From an uncultured Lachnospiraceae bacterium (GTDB lineage: Bacteria; Bacillota; Clostridia; Lachnospirales; Lachnospiraceae): 64,000 bases of DNA. Of this stretch, positions 1-7,879 are shown piece by piece. Location of the stretch: the NCBI GenBank assembly GCA_910586555.1, contig CAJUJY010000002.1, forward strand, positions 57,864 to 121,863. The letters run 5' to 3'. The notes under the pieces are model-generated. The model made no database searches. It saw only the letters and a list, made by a program, of their open reading frames with translations, and had not been told where the DNA came from. Position 1 is the stretch's first letter, and the number at the start of each line of letters is the position of its first letter. The position numbers were made by a program, and so were the translations under genes.

Positions 1-86
1 TAGATATTCTGCGGAACATACTTTATGCAGGGGTATGGAACCGTTATGACTATATCCATGCAAAGAAAAAGGAGGACAAAAAGTGA
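1..86 (+). CDS. 3' end of an unidentified gene (partial)
   Basis: An open frame enters from the left edge (first full codon at 3) and ends at the TGA at 84-86. The visible tail reads DILRNILYAGVWNRYDYIHA, followed by a lysine-rich end. The stop overlaps the GTG start of the next gene by the 4-bp pattern GTGA, as in translationally coupled operons. The tail resembles the C-terminus of DUF5685-type proteins that I associate with J-domain genes in Clostridia, but 27 residues cannot settle this. The domain part lies outside the window. Confidence 0.5.
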   Translation, partial: DILRNILYAGVWNRYDYIHAKKKEDKK

Positions 87-541
87 CAGATCCATACAAG
101 GTGCTTGGAATTTCACCAAACGCCACAGATGATGAAGTAAAAAGGGCATATAAGGAATTAAGCAGGAAATACCACCCTGATTCATATGTAAACAATCCGC
201 TGGCAGACCTTGCGGAAGATAAGTTTAAGGAAGTGCAGGCAGCATATACACAGATAATGAATTTGCGGGCAAATGGCGGTAATGGCTACAGCCAGGGTTA
301 CCAGAACGGAAACGGCCAGGGTGGTTATAATAATGGAAGCCAGGGGAGCTATACTAATGGGAATTACAACAACGGCCAGTATAACAGGCAGAGTTACCAA
401 AATTATGGCCAGGGGTACGGGCGTAATCCTGGCGGTTATTATGGCCCTGGCGGGTGCAGTACAGGAAATATGTGCTGTGATTTATGGTGTGCAGATTCAA
501 TATGTGAGTGTATGGGAGGTGATTTGTGCAGTTGCATCTAA
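83..541 (+). CDS. Small J-domain (DnaJ-like) protein with Gly/Asn-rich and Cys-rich tail
   Basis: This 152-residue protein begins with a complete J domain (about residues 4-62) carrying the HPD motif (YHPDS) needed to stimulate Hsp70 ATPase. A low-complexity stretch rich in G, N, Q and Y follows (about 65-122), then a C-terminal tail with eight cysteines in about 30 residues (CC, CxC patterns). It lacks the zinc-finger and substrate-binding domains of true DnaJ, so it is a specialised co-chaperone and not the housekeeping one. Start is GTG with GGAGG at 71-75. It overlaps both neighbours and is probably co-transcribed with the upstream partial gene, the membrane protein and the HD protein. 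The Cys-rich tail could bind metal or form disulfides; this is inference. Confidence 0.85.
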   Translation: MTDPYKVLGISPNATDDEVKRAYKELSRKYHPDSYVNNPLADLAEDKFKEVQAAYTQIMNLRANGGNGYSQGYQNGNGQGGYNNGSQGSYTNGNYNNGQYNRQSYQNYGQGYGRNPGGYYGPGGCSTGNMCCDLWCADSICECMGGDLCSCI

Positions 542-1080
542 AAGCAAAAGAGGCTGCATGGGGAGGCATACTTATGGCACTTGCAGTAATACTTGTAATA
601 CTTAGCGGTGTTATTGAAGCAAGTTCTTTATTCCTGCTTGCAGCAGCATCATTTATAACAGGGATTTTCCAGAAACGGTTTAAAACCAGGGCAGGTGCAG
701 TATTTTTAGCAGGCGCATTTTTTACAAGCCTTATACTTGCGCCACAGAAGCTCTACTGTTTTACATTTGCAGGGCTTTCTGTATATGTCCTGGTGGCAGG
801 GTATTTAACCAGTAAAAATACCCCTTATGCCGCAGCTATGGTTATAAAAGGAATATGTTACCATATACTGCTTGCGGCAGCACTTGTAATTGTAAAGTAC
901 TTTATTGGTTTTGAGGCACTTTTTACAGATGGTTTTATGGCAGGGCTGTCTAAAATGCCAGTACTTTTTATAGTTGTTTTAATAGCCCTTGCTGAAGCAT
1001 TATGGATTATTTTTGACAAGGCATATATATTTTTCCAGTACAGGTACGGTGGTATATTTGGAAGGTGGTTAGATGAATAA
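526..1080 (+). CDS. Small integral membrane protein
   Basis: This 184-residue protein is almost entirely hydrophobic, with about five to six predicted membrane segments and short positively charged loops (QKRFKTR, TSKNTP). I recognise no family. Translation starts at GTG 526, with the strong Shine-Dalgarno GGGAGGTGA at 513-521, inside the end of the J-domain gene (16-bp overlap). Its own end overlaps the HD-protein start by 8 bp. The tight overlaps indicate one operon with the J-domain and HD genes. No catalytic motif is visible. Confidence 0.75.
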   Translation: MQLHLKAKEAAWGGILMALAVILVILSGVIEASSLFLLAAASFITGIFQKRFKTRAGAVFLAGAFFTSLILAPQKLYCFTFAGLSVYVLVAGYLTSKNTPYAAAMVIKGICYHILLAAALVIVKYFIGFEALFTDGFMAGLSKMPVLFIVVLIALAEALWIIFDKAYIFFQYRYGGIFGRWLDE

Positions 1081-1531
1081 GGCGGCTTATGAAAAGCTGT
1101 TAAAAGAAATTCTTGTGCAAGTGGTTAATAATTCTTCATTTACTGAAAGCAGGAAATATATACAGCATGGAAACACAAGCATTTACAGGCACAGTATTAT
1201 GGTTGCACGTAAAAGCTGCCAGATTGCTTCAAAATATAATATAAAGGTTTCATACAGGGAAATGGTACGTGGTGCACTTTTACATGACTATTTCCTGTAT
1301 GACTGGCATGATAAAAGCCACAACCACAAGAGGCCACATGGTTTTTTCCATGCAGGGGCAGCATTAAAAAATGCAATGCGTGATTTTGAACTTACAGATA
1401 TTGAAAAGGACATTATTAAAAAACATATGTTTCCTTTAACACCAGTTCCTCCAAAATATATTGAAAGCTTTATTGTATGCCTTGCAGATAAAGTATGTTC
1501 AGCAGGTGAAACTTTTATAAAAAACAGATAG
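1073..1531 (+). CDS. HD-domain phosphohydrolase
   Basis: This 152-residue protein has the HD superfamily layout: an N-terminal His (YRHSIMVA), the HD pair in LLHDYFLYDWHD, a further His-rich segment (HNHKRPHGFFHA) and a late Asp in LADKVCSA. These residues normally bind divalent metals and hydrolyse phosphate esters or nucleotides. Substrate cannot be deduced. It resembles the small stand-alone HD proteins common in Clostridia. The ATG lies within the last codons of the membrane-protein gene, so translation is probably coupled. Confidence 0.85.
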   Translation: MNKAAYEKLLKEILVQVVNNSSFTESRKYIQHGNTSIYRHSIMVARKSCQIASKYNIKVSYREMVRGALLHDYFLYDWHDKSHNHKRPHGFFHAGAALKNAMRDFELTDIEKDIIKKHMFPLTPVPPKYIESFIVCLADKVCSAGETFIKNR

Positions 1532-1562
1532 ATAAAAATATTAAAGAACAGGAAAACAAAAA

Positions 1563-3677
1563 ATGAAAAAATTAATGATTAGTGCAATCATTGCAGTATT
1601 TTGCATATTATTTTATAAAAATGCAGATGCGGCGGTTGTATTTGGCATGAATGAAAATACTGGAATTAACAATATAATTACTGTAACAGGGGAAAACGGG
1701 AAAGAAATACATATTAAAAACCTGGTATCTGTTGCGGCCGGGCAGGAGTTTAATCTTTCAAAGATTAGCAATTTAGATGAAATATTAAATACAGGCGGTA
1801 TTATAAATATTGAAAATTTAGGAAACCTTGAAGGTTTTGCGCCAGAAAGTAATTATAATCCTGGTGCTGTATCAGTGGATAACTACAATATAAAAGTAAC
1901 TGGTGCTGGAATGGCAGTTTTAAAAATTACTTTTTATATAGAAACAGATACAGGCAGTGCAGAAAATACTGTATACTTTGCAGTTAATGGAATTACCATT
2001 GATGCCGGTTTTTATGATATTTATACTGCAATAGAAAATATTAACAGTGTAATTTTAATTAATGGCATTAATAATTTTGAAGATGCAGATGCAGTCTATA
2101 CAGATTATTATAAAGCATTAACTTTAATAAATGTAAGCAGTACATTTAATGCAGATATAGATATACAACATGATGGGATTTTTAATATATGGAATATAAC
2201 AAACGGATATAAATTCCTTGAAGCCAGAAACCTGCTTAGTAATTATTTTGATTTAAACAGGCTGCTTCTTACAGAAACATTATTTATTTCTGAATATGAA
2301 GGCATTGTGTTAAGGTTTGGGCATGAAATAACAGAAAATGATATACTTGCATATTCATTTTATAACGGAAAAGAATATATACCAGATACAGGAATTATAT
2401 TAAACCTTGAAATAAAAGATTTAACAGGGAATGTTATATCAGGCCAGGAATTTACTATAAACAAAGGGGCTTCTGAAGTTAAAACAAAACTTGCAAGTGA
2501 AGTTAAGAAAGAGGGCACATACCAGGCAGAAGTTACTGGAATGGGAAATTATACATTGCAGGCAGGGTTTACATTTACATTTATATTTAAAAATATAAAT
2601 AAAGGGGCTTTTATTAAAAAGAAAACCACCATATATTCAGGAATTTATAATGGCACAAAAAAAGGCAGTGCAAAGAAAAATACAAGATACCACTGTGTTG
2701 CAAAAAGTCCTGGATGGCTTAAAATCAAGCTTTCTGATGGTACTAACGGGTATATTGCCAATAATAGCGTTTCACTGTCTGAAAGTGCAATATATAATAT
2801 TGTAGATATATATGATACAAAATATTCATATTCTGATATGTCAAGGGATATAAAGAAAATGGCAAAGTCATACCAGGATGTTATGGAACTTTCAGTATTA
2901 ACTAAAACGGCTGACAGCAATAATGTATACTGTATAAGGCTTGGCAATGAAAATGCTAAAAAGAAAATATTAATACAGTCAACAATGCATGCAAGGGAGT
3001 GGCTTAATTCGCAGCTTGTTATGAAGATGGCAGAAAGGTGCTGTAAATATTATTATTCAGGGAAATATAATGGCACAGCTTATAATAAACTTTTTAATAA
3101 GGTGTGTGTATATATTGTGCCAATGCTTAACCCAGATGGTGTAAATATAAGCCAGTACGGGCTTAAAAGGATTAAAAGCAGTTCTTTAAAAAAACTTGTA
3201 AAACGGCTTGGCAGGGGAAGTTATAGCAGGTGGAAAGCCAATGCAAGAGGTGTGGATTTAAACAGGAACTTTAATGCAGGTTTCAGGAAAAACAGTTCAA
3301 GGGGTACAAGGCGCGGAAGGGAAGGATATTCTGGCCCTTATGCACTTTCTGAACGTGAAACAAAAGCCATTGCAAAACTTATAGATGAAACAAAGCCTAA
3401 AGCAGTTATAAATTACCATGAGGCAGGAAGGGTAATTTATTATACAAGAAGTTCTTCATTATTAAACCTTGTCAGGCAGAAAACAGGTTACAGGCCAATA
3501 CGTGAAAGTATAAGCGGTGCAAATGGTTCACTTGGTGATTACCTTACTAAAAAGGGCATAACATGGTGTACACCAGAAACATGTTCTGGCACTGCACCTG
3601 TAGGACATTCACAGTTTTATTATGAATGGGGCAAACACAGGGATATGGTACAGGCAGTTGCAAAGCTGTATTATTAA
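1563..3677 (+). CDS. Secreted M14 zinc carboxypeptidase with SH3-like domain
   Basis: This 704-residue exported protein has an N-terminal signal peptide (about residues 1-24, ending NADAA). Residues 25-340 form a large beta-rich region of unknown type. An SH3-like segment follows at about 345-408 (PGWLKIKLSDGTNGYI), then a peptidase M14 domain at about 409-704. The zinc ligands are visible in HARE (about 476-479) and the later His of NYHEAG (about 617). The substrate-binding RNFN and a catalytic-type Glu in TPETCSG (about 671) are also present. Such enzymes remove C-terminal residues from peptides or cleave peptidoglycan stem peptides (gamma-D-Glu-mDAP type); the SH3-like domain favours a wall-associated role. 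It follows the HD gene by 31 bp and could share its transcript. Confidence 0.88.
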   Translation: MKKLMISAIIAVFCILFYKNADAAVVFGMNENTGINNIITVTGENGKEIHIKNLVSVAAGQEFNLSKISNLDEILNTGGIINIENLGNLEGFAPESNYNPGAVSVDNYNIKVTGAGMAVLKITFYIETDTGSAENTVYFAVNGITIDAGFYDIYTAIENINSVILINGINNFEDADAVYTDYYKALTLINVSSTFNADIDIQHDGIFNIWNITNGYKFLEARNLLSNYFDLNRLLLTETLFISEYEGIVLRFGHEITENDILAYSFYNGKEYIPDTGIILNLEIKDLTGNVISGQEFTINKGASEVKTKLASEVKKEGTYQAEVTGMGNYTLQAGFTFTFIFKNINKGAFIKKKTTIYSGIYNGTKKGSAKKNTRYHCVAKSPGWLKIKLSDGTNGYIANNSVSLSESAIYNIVDIYDTKYSYSDMSRDIKKMAKSYQDVMELSVLTKTADSNNVYCIRLGNENAKKKILIQSTMHAREWLNSQLVMKMAERCCKYYYSGKYNGTAYNKLFNKVCVYIVPMLNPDGVNISQYGLKRIKSSSLKKLVKRLGRGSYSRWKANARGVDLNRNFNAGFRKNSSRGTRRGREGYSGPYALSERETKAIAKLIDETKPKAVINYHEAGRVIYYTRSSSLLNLVRQKTGYRPIRESISGANGSLGDYLTKKGITWCTPETCSGTAPVGHSQFYYEWGKHRDMVQAVAKLYY

Positions 3678-3690
3678 ACCTGGAAGGTTA

Positions 3691-3740
3691 AAACAGGCAG
3701 GATGGCACATGCCTGCCAGTTAAAATCTGCCTGTTTTGCA
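3691..3740 (+). terminator. Hairpin pair downstream of the M14 peptidase
   Basis: AAACAGGCAG (3691-3700) is perfectly complementary to CTGCCTGTTT (3727-3736), with a short T run at the 3' edge. An overlapping alternative stem, GGCAGG/CCTGCC (3696-3701 with 3712-3717), uses the same left arm, so two folds compete. Most likely an intrinsic terminator separating the peptidase from the next gene; the T tract is weak. Confidence 0.4.
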
Positions 3741-3798
3741 TAAATAAAGTATATGGATAAGCCTTCCTAAATAAAATAAAAGTTCAGAGGGTGTAAAA

Positions 3799-4533
3799 AT
3801 GGTTAATGTAATAATAAAAGATGGAAAGTTCCTGGTAAAAGGCACATTTAATATGGGAATTACAGGTTTATATGAAAACAGGGAATTTATGAGAGAAGAA
3901 GGTCTTATTGCAATAGAACAAACCCCGGAAGAATTATTAGAAGAACTGGAAGAGGGCTATTACTGGACAGAACCATTAGAGCCTTATTTTAAAAATATAA
4001 AAAAAGATAATACTTCTATTTCAGAAGTAATTGCTTCTGAAATTGCAGAAGCAATGGAAAAATATATAAACAATATGGAAGAAACGGCCATAAAAAATAT
4101 AAAACAGATAAATAATTACTTCTGGTACCAGCTTTTAAGTGACTGGATGGACTGTGAAACACCATTCTGGGAACATAAAGACCTGGTTTTAAAAGAATAC
4201 AGGGATAAATATACAGAAGAAGATTATAATGGAATATATAAAAAAGTGTATGAAAATACAGAATTAATCTCCATATATAAAAGGCTTGGTGAACAGTTTG
4301 AAAGAAAACCAAATGATGGAAGCATGGAAAAAACAGATGCAGAGGCACTTATACGGCAGATGTTTCCAATGTTTGACTTTGATAAACTTATAAGCATTAT
4401 ATCACCAGACTGCATGATATTTTCTGGAGGATATATGCTTATACAGTTTACAGATGAAACAATGGATTTTTTCTGTAGTGCTTATGAAAAATTTGATGAA
4501 ACATTTACACCACATGACTGGCATAATTTTTAA
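3799..4533 (+). CDS. Unknown acidic protein
   Basis: This 244-residue protein has no signal peptide or membrane segment and many Glu and Asp residues. The N-terminal 60 residues look beta-rich (VIIKDGKFLVKGTF), and the rest is helical with a tryptophan-containing core (WYQLLSDWMDCETPFWEH). I do not recognise the family. A usable Shine-Dalgarno (CAGAGGG) precedes the ATG. It stands alone between a probable terminator and the proS leader, so context gives no functional clue. Confidence 0.65.
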   Translation: MVNVIIKDGKFLVKGTFNMGITGLYENREFMREEGLIAIEQTPEELLEELEEGYYWTEPLEPYFKNIKKDNTSISEVIASEIAEAMEKYINNMEETAIKNIKQINNYFWYQLLSDWMDCETPFWEHKDLVLKEYRDKYTEEDYNGIYKKVYENTELISIYKRLGEQFERKPNDGSMEKTDAEALIRQMFPMFDFDKLISIISPDCMIFSGGYMLIQFTDETMDFFCSAYEKFDETFTPHDWHNF

Positions 4534-4609
4534 AAGATATGGCCTGCAAAAAAGATAAAACAGGGAGAAATAGTAATTGTGGCTGTTTCATAAATTTATA
4601 ACATTTTGC

Positions 4610-4638
4610 TTGACATCTGGTACTGTATATGGTAAAAA
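4610..4638 (+). promoter_or_regulatory. Probable sigma-A promoter for proS
   Basis: TTGACA at 4610-4615 is followed after 17 bp by TAAAAA at 4633-4638. It lies directly upstream of the T-box leader, the expected position for the proS transcript start. Confidence 0.6.
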
Positions 4639-4639
4639 T

Positions 4640-4892
4640 ATAAGAAATTAAAGGCTATGAACAGAATAGTAAGCATCTGGAATTTTAAGAGAGAAGCCGT
4701 ATGGTGCAAGGCTTTACTGGAAGGATGCCCAACCAGCCTGGGAGCTGTGGTTTTCCACCGGAGGTCACCGTTATCACAGACATATAAGCAGACAGCTTAT
4801 AAATGAGTGCAGGTTATAACCTGAATTTAGGTGGTACCGCGGTATATTATCCGCCCTAAGATATGAAACAGCATATTTTAGGGCTTTTTATT
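4640..4892 (+). promoter_or_regulatory. T-box riboswitch controlling proS (proline)
   Basis: The leader shows the T-box hallmarks: an AGTA loop-E segment (about 4668-4672), a stem I helix GCATC/GATGC (4673-4677 with 4724-4728), the T-box core TTAGGTGGTACCGCGG (about 4827-4842) and an intrinsic terminator (GCCCTAA 4853-4859 with TTAGGGC 4878-4884, then a T run). By alignment with the known glyQS geometry, the specifier codon is most likely CCA at 4733-4735 (Pro). CCC at 4728-4730 is a weaker alternative because it overlaps the helix. Both are Pro codons, which fits the gene downstream. Uncharged tRNA-Pro should stabilise the antiterminator and switch proS on. Confidence 0.92.
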
Positions 4893-4958
4893 TTGTATAA
4901 TAAAATATAAACACAAATACTGGTTATACACAAAAACAGTACAGAAATGAGGTAAATT

Positions 4959-6710
4959 ATGAAATTAGCGAATTTAACAGGACAAAGATTTAAGGAAAGG
5001 CCGGCAGACTGTGTAGTTGACAGCCATGCGCTTATGCTGCGCGGCGGTTTTATGAAATATGTAGGAAACGGGATTTATTCAGAGTTCCCGGCACTTAGGA
5101 GGATTACTTCCAAAATTGAAAATATAATCCGCAAGGAAATGAATGCAATAGACGGACAGGAAGTACTTTTTCCCGTTGTACTTCCAGCTTCTTTATGGGA
5201 AGAATCAGGCAGGTATAAAAGTGTTGGCAATGAACTTGTCCGTTTTAAAGACAGGAATGGTTCAAACCATGTACTTGGCATGACACATGAAGAAGCTGCT
5301 GTACAGCTTGTGCGTGAATATGCACAGTCTTATACAAAATACCCGTTTATGATATACCAGGTACAGCGCAAATTCAGGGATGAGGCAAGGCCAAGGGCAG
5401 GAATGATAAGGGTGCGTGAATTTACAATGAAAGATGCATATTCTTTCCATACCTCACAGGAAGACCTTGATAAATATTATGAATTATGCTTCCAGGCATA
5501 CAACCGTATTTTCCAGAAAGCAGGAGTACCACAGGTTATTACTGTAAAATCTGATTCAGGCATGATGGGTGGAAGTGTTTCACATGAATATATGCTTTTA
5601 ACCCCTGCTGGTGAAGATTCAATAGTTATCTGTGATGAATGTGGCTACCGTTCCAATATGGAAGCAGCAGAAAATAAAGTTATAAATAACGAAGGCATAG
5701 AAGAAGAACTTAAATGCGTAGAAACACCAGGCTGCAAAACGATTCAAGATGTCTGTGCTTTCCTTAAAAGTGATGTTTTATCTTCATGCAAAGCTGTTGT
5801 ATACCAGAAAAATTCTGATGATAAATTTGTAGTAGCATTTGTCCGTGGTGACTATGAGGTAAATGAAACAAAGCTTAAAAACATTGTGGGAGAGGAAATC
5901 CATACTGCTGTAATTACAGCGGATGACTGTCTTAATGCTGGATATATAGGGCCTTATAATTTTCCGGAAGAGGCACAGTTTTATCTTGATATATCACTTA
6001 AAGGAATTAAAAGCCTTGTTGCAGGTGCAAATAAAGAGGGATACCACTATACCGGCTTAAACCTTGAAAGGGACTTAGAAAATGTAAATTATGTGGATAT
6101 TTCCAAGGTTAAAGAAGGTGGTATATGCCCTTGCTGTGGCAGGCAGTCTATAACAATAAAACGTGGCATAGAAGTTGGAAATATATTCCAGCTTGGCACA
6201 AAATACACTAAAACCATGGATATGCGTTATACAGATGAAAATGGCAAAACCAATTATCCTGTAATGGGCTGTTATGGAATAGGTATAGGACGCCTTGCAG
6301 CTTCTATATGTGAAGAATGCCATGATGAATATGGCCCTGTATGGCCAATAACAATAGCACCGTGGGAAGTGCATATATGCTGCCTGCGTGCAGATGATGA
6401 AGAAACAAAGAAAACAGCGGACGGCCTTTATAACAGCCTTTTAAATGATGGCATAGAAGTAATCTATGATGACAGGAAAACAAGGCCTGGGGAAATGTTT
6501 TCTGATGCAGACCTTATAGGGGTTCCAATACGTGTAATAGTAAGCCCGCGTAATTTAAAAGAGTCATGTGTAGAGATTACAACAAGGGATAAATCCATAA
6601 AAGAAATGGTTCCTGTAGAAAAAGCAGCAGGGTATATAAAAGACCTGCGTCTTAAGCTTTTTGCGGAAATAGAATCACATGTAGAAGCATATAAGCAGGA
6701 AACAATGTGA
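4959..6710 (+). CDS. proS: Prolyl-tRNA synthetase, bacterial type with editing insertion
   Basis: This 583-residue class II aminoacyl-tRNA synthetase charges tRNA-Pro. The start MKLANLTGQRFKERPAD and the motif 2 region (FRDEARPRAGMIRVREFTMKDAYSFH region, about residues 138-165) are typical of the bacterial ProS form. Between motifs 2 and 3 lies the long INS-type insertion (about 220-390), which in this family deacylates Ala-tRNA-Pro. Motif 3 is seen as GCYGIGIGR (about 433-441), and a C-terminal anticodon-binding domain follows (WPITIAPWEVHICCL onward). Length matches the family. The T-box leader upstream makes expression respond to proline supply. Confidence 0.97.
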   Translation: MKLANLTGQRFKERPADCVVDSHALMLRGGFMKYVGNGIYSEFPALRRITSKIENIIRKEMNAIDGQEVLFPVVLPASLWEESGRYKSVGNELVRFKDRNGSNHVLGMTHEEAAVQLVREYAQSYTKYPFMIYQVQRKFRDEARPRAGMIRVREFTMKDAYSFHTSQEDLDKYYELCFQAYNRIFQKAGVPQVITVKSDSGMMGGSVSHEYMLLTPAGEDSIVICDECGYRSNMEAAENKVINNEGIEEELKCVETPGCKTIQDVCAFLKSDVLSSCKAVVYQKNSDDKFVVAFVRGDYEVNETKLKNIVGEEIHTAVITADDCLNAGYIGPYNFPEEAQFYLDISLKGIKSLVAGANKEGYHYTGLNLERDLENVNYVDISKVKEGGICPCCGRQSITIKRGIEVGNIFQLGTKYTKTMDMRYTDENGKTNYPVMGCYGIGIGRLAASICEECHDEYGPVWPITIAPWEVHICCLRADDEETKKTADGLYNSLLNDGIEVIYDDRKTRPGEMFSDADLIGVPIRVIVSPRNLKESCVEITTRDKSIKEMVPVEKAAGYIKDLRLKLFAEIESHVEAYKQETM

Positions 6711-6769
6711 ATTTTGTAAAAGTTTTGTATGTTTCCAGAGAAAATTTTGAAAAAATCTGGCAAAACTAT

Positions 6770-6796
6770 TATATATATAACCTTTAACGCCGATAT
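6770..6796 (+). promoter_or_regulatory. Sigma-28/sigma-D type promoter of flagellin
   Basis: GCCGATAT at 6789-6796 matches exactly the -10 element of the Firmicutes flagellar sigma factor. The best -35 at the right distance is TATA (6770-6773) against a TAAA consensus, so that half is weak. Position and downstream gene (flagellin, leader about 120 nt) support the call. Confidence 0.65.
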
Positions 6797-6883
6797 AATA
6801 TACAGAGTGTAACTTTGGATTTCCAGAAATAGATATACTACAAGCTCTGGTAAAGTATTTAACTTAAAATAAGCAGAAATCCA

Positions 6884-6920
6884 CCACTTAAATTACTGTA
6901 AGTGGACTGAAACAAGGGGG
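6884..6920 (+). promoter_or_regulatory. Leader hairpin and SD of flagellin
   Basis: CCACTTA (6884-6890) pairs with TAAGTGG (6899-6905) just upstream of the strong Shine-Dalgarno AAGGGGG (6914-6920). The hairpin may influence translation or message stability. No T run follows, so it is not a terminator. Confidence 0.4.
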
Positions 6921-6927
6921 AACTTAT

Positions 6928-7800
6928 ATGGTTATTAAACATAATATGTCTACACAGTTTGCCACAAGGCAGCTTAATATATTAGAGGATACTAAAGGCC
7001 GGGCAACAGAAAAACTGACTACTGGATACAGGATAAATAAGGCAGCAGACGGCGCTGCAAGCATGGTTGTATGGGAATCCATAAGAAACCAGGTAAAGGG
7101 GCTTAACCAGGCAGGCAGGAACTCACAAGATGGACAGGGTTTTATAAACACTGCTGATTCAGGAATGAATGAACTTACATCAATACTCCACAGAATGAAG
7201 GAACTCTGTGTGCAGGGTGCAAATGATACTAATACTGCTGAAGACAGGGAAGATATCCAGATGGAAATTGATGCACTTAACAGTGAGATAAACAGGATAG
7301 CAGATGAAACAGAATTTAACACAATAAAGATTTTCAAAGACCCGTATGCAGATGCAGATCCTGGCAGTGATGACTGGGAACCAGGCGGGAACGGTACTGA
7401 AGGAAACAGGGAGTTTGTATTCCAGGTTGGTGCTAATTCTGAACAGCTTGTAAGGACACGTCTTCCGGTTTTCAATACAAAAATCCTTGGAACAGAGGGT
7501 GTCAATGTATCAGATTCTGTTAATGCCACAAGCGGGCTTGCTGTACTTGACAAGTCTTTAGATATTGTAGACCTTGAACGTTCAAGGCTTGGTGCAATTT
7601 CAAACAGGCTTGAACATGCTTATGCAAATTCTTCAAATGCATCTGAAAACTCACAAAGCACGGAATCCGTTATACGTGATACCAATATAGCAGATGAGAT
7701 GATAGCATATACAACTGCTAATATAATAGAACAGGCAGATGTTGCAATGATAGCACAGGCAAATGGTGAGAGGGAAACAATATTGGCAATGGTATTATAA
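6928..7800 (+). CDS. fliC: Flagellin (short, divergent)
   Basis: This 290-residue flagellin has both conserved coiled-coil ends. The N-terminal D0/D1 part covers MVIKHNMSTQFATRQLN, TTGYRINKAADGAA and GLNQAGRNSQDGQGF (about residues 1-135). The C-terminal D1/D0 part reads LGAISNRLEHAYANSSNASEN to the end (about 215-290). The central domain is only about 70 residues and acidic (DADPGSDDWEPGGNGTEGN). Several normally invariant positions differ, for example AADGAASMVVWES where AADDAAGLAISEK is usual, and a Cys occurs in the RMKELCVQ helix. It may therefore be a minor or specialised flagellin. It sits alone, without chaperone or cap genes nearby. Confidence 0.92.
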   Translation: MVIKHNMSTQFATRQLNILEDTKGRATEKLTTGYRINKAADGAASMVVWESIRNQVKGLNQAGRNSQDGQGFINTADSGMNELTSILHRMKELCVQGANDTNTAEDREDIQMEIDALNSEINRIADETEFNTIKIFKDPYADADPGSDDWEPGGNGTEGNREFVFQVGANSEQLVRTRLPVFNTKILGTEGVNVSDSVNATSGLAVLDKSLDIVDLERSRLGAISNRLEHAYANSSNASENSQSTESVIRDTNIADEMIAYTTANIIEQADVAMIAQANGERETILAMVL

Positions 7801-7830
7801 AAATTTAGTTTTAAATAAGGTTGTTTTCTC

Positions 7831-7855
7831 CAGGCTTCAATTTATTTGAAGCCTG
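7831..7855 (+). terminator. Perfect 10-bp hairpin after flagellin
   Basis: CAGGCTTCAA (7831-7840) and TTGAAGCCTG (7846-7855) form a perfect stem with a 5-nt loop, 31 bp after the flagellin stop. It lacks a clean T tract, so it may be a terminator or a 3' stabilising hairpin for an abundant message. Confidence 0.55.
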
Positions 7856-7879
7856 AAATTATATAATTGGAGATTTAAT

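Noticed and set aside
6924..7553. Long minus-strand ORF (209 codons) opposite flagellin
   Set aside because: It is antisense to a clear flagellin, has low-complexity Ser/Pro-rich translation, no SD and no known motif; it is a coding shadow.
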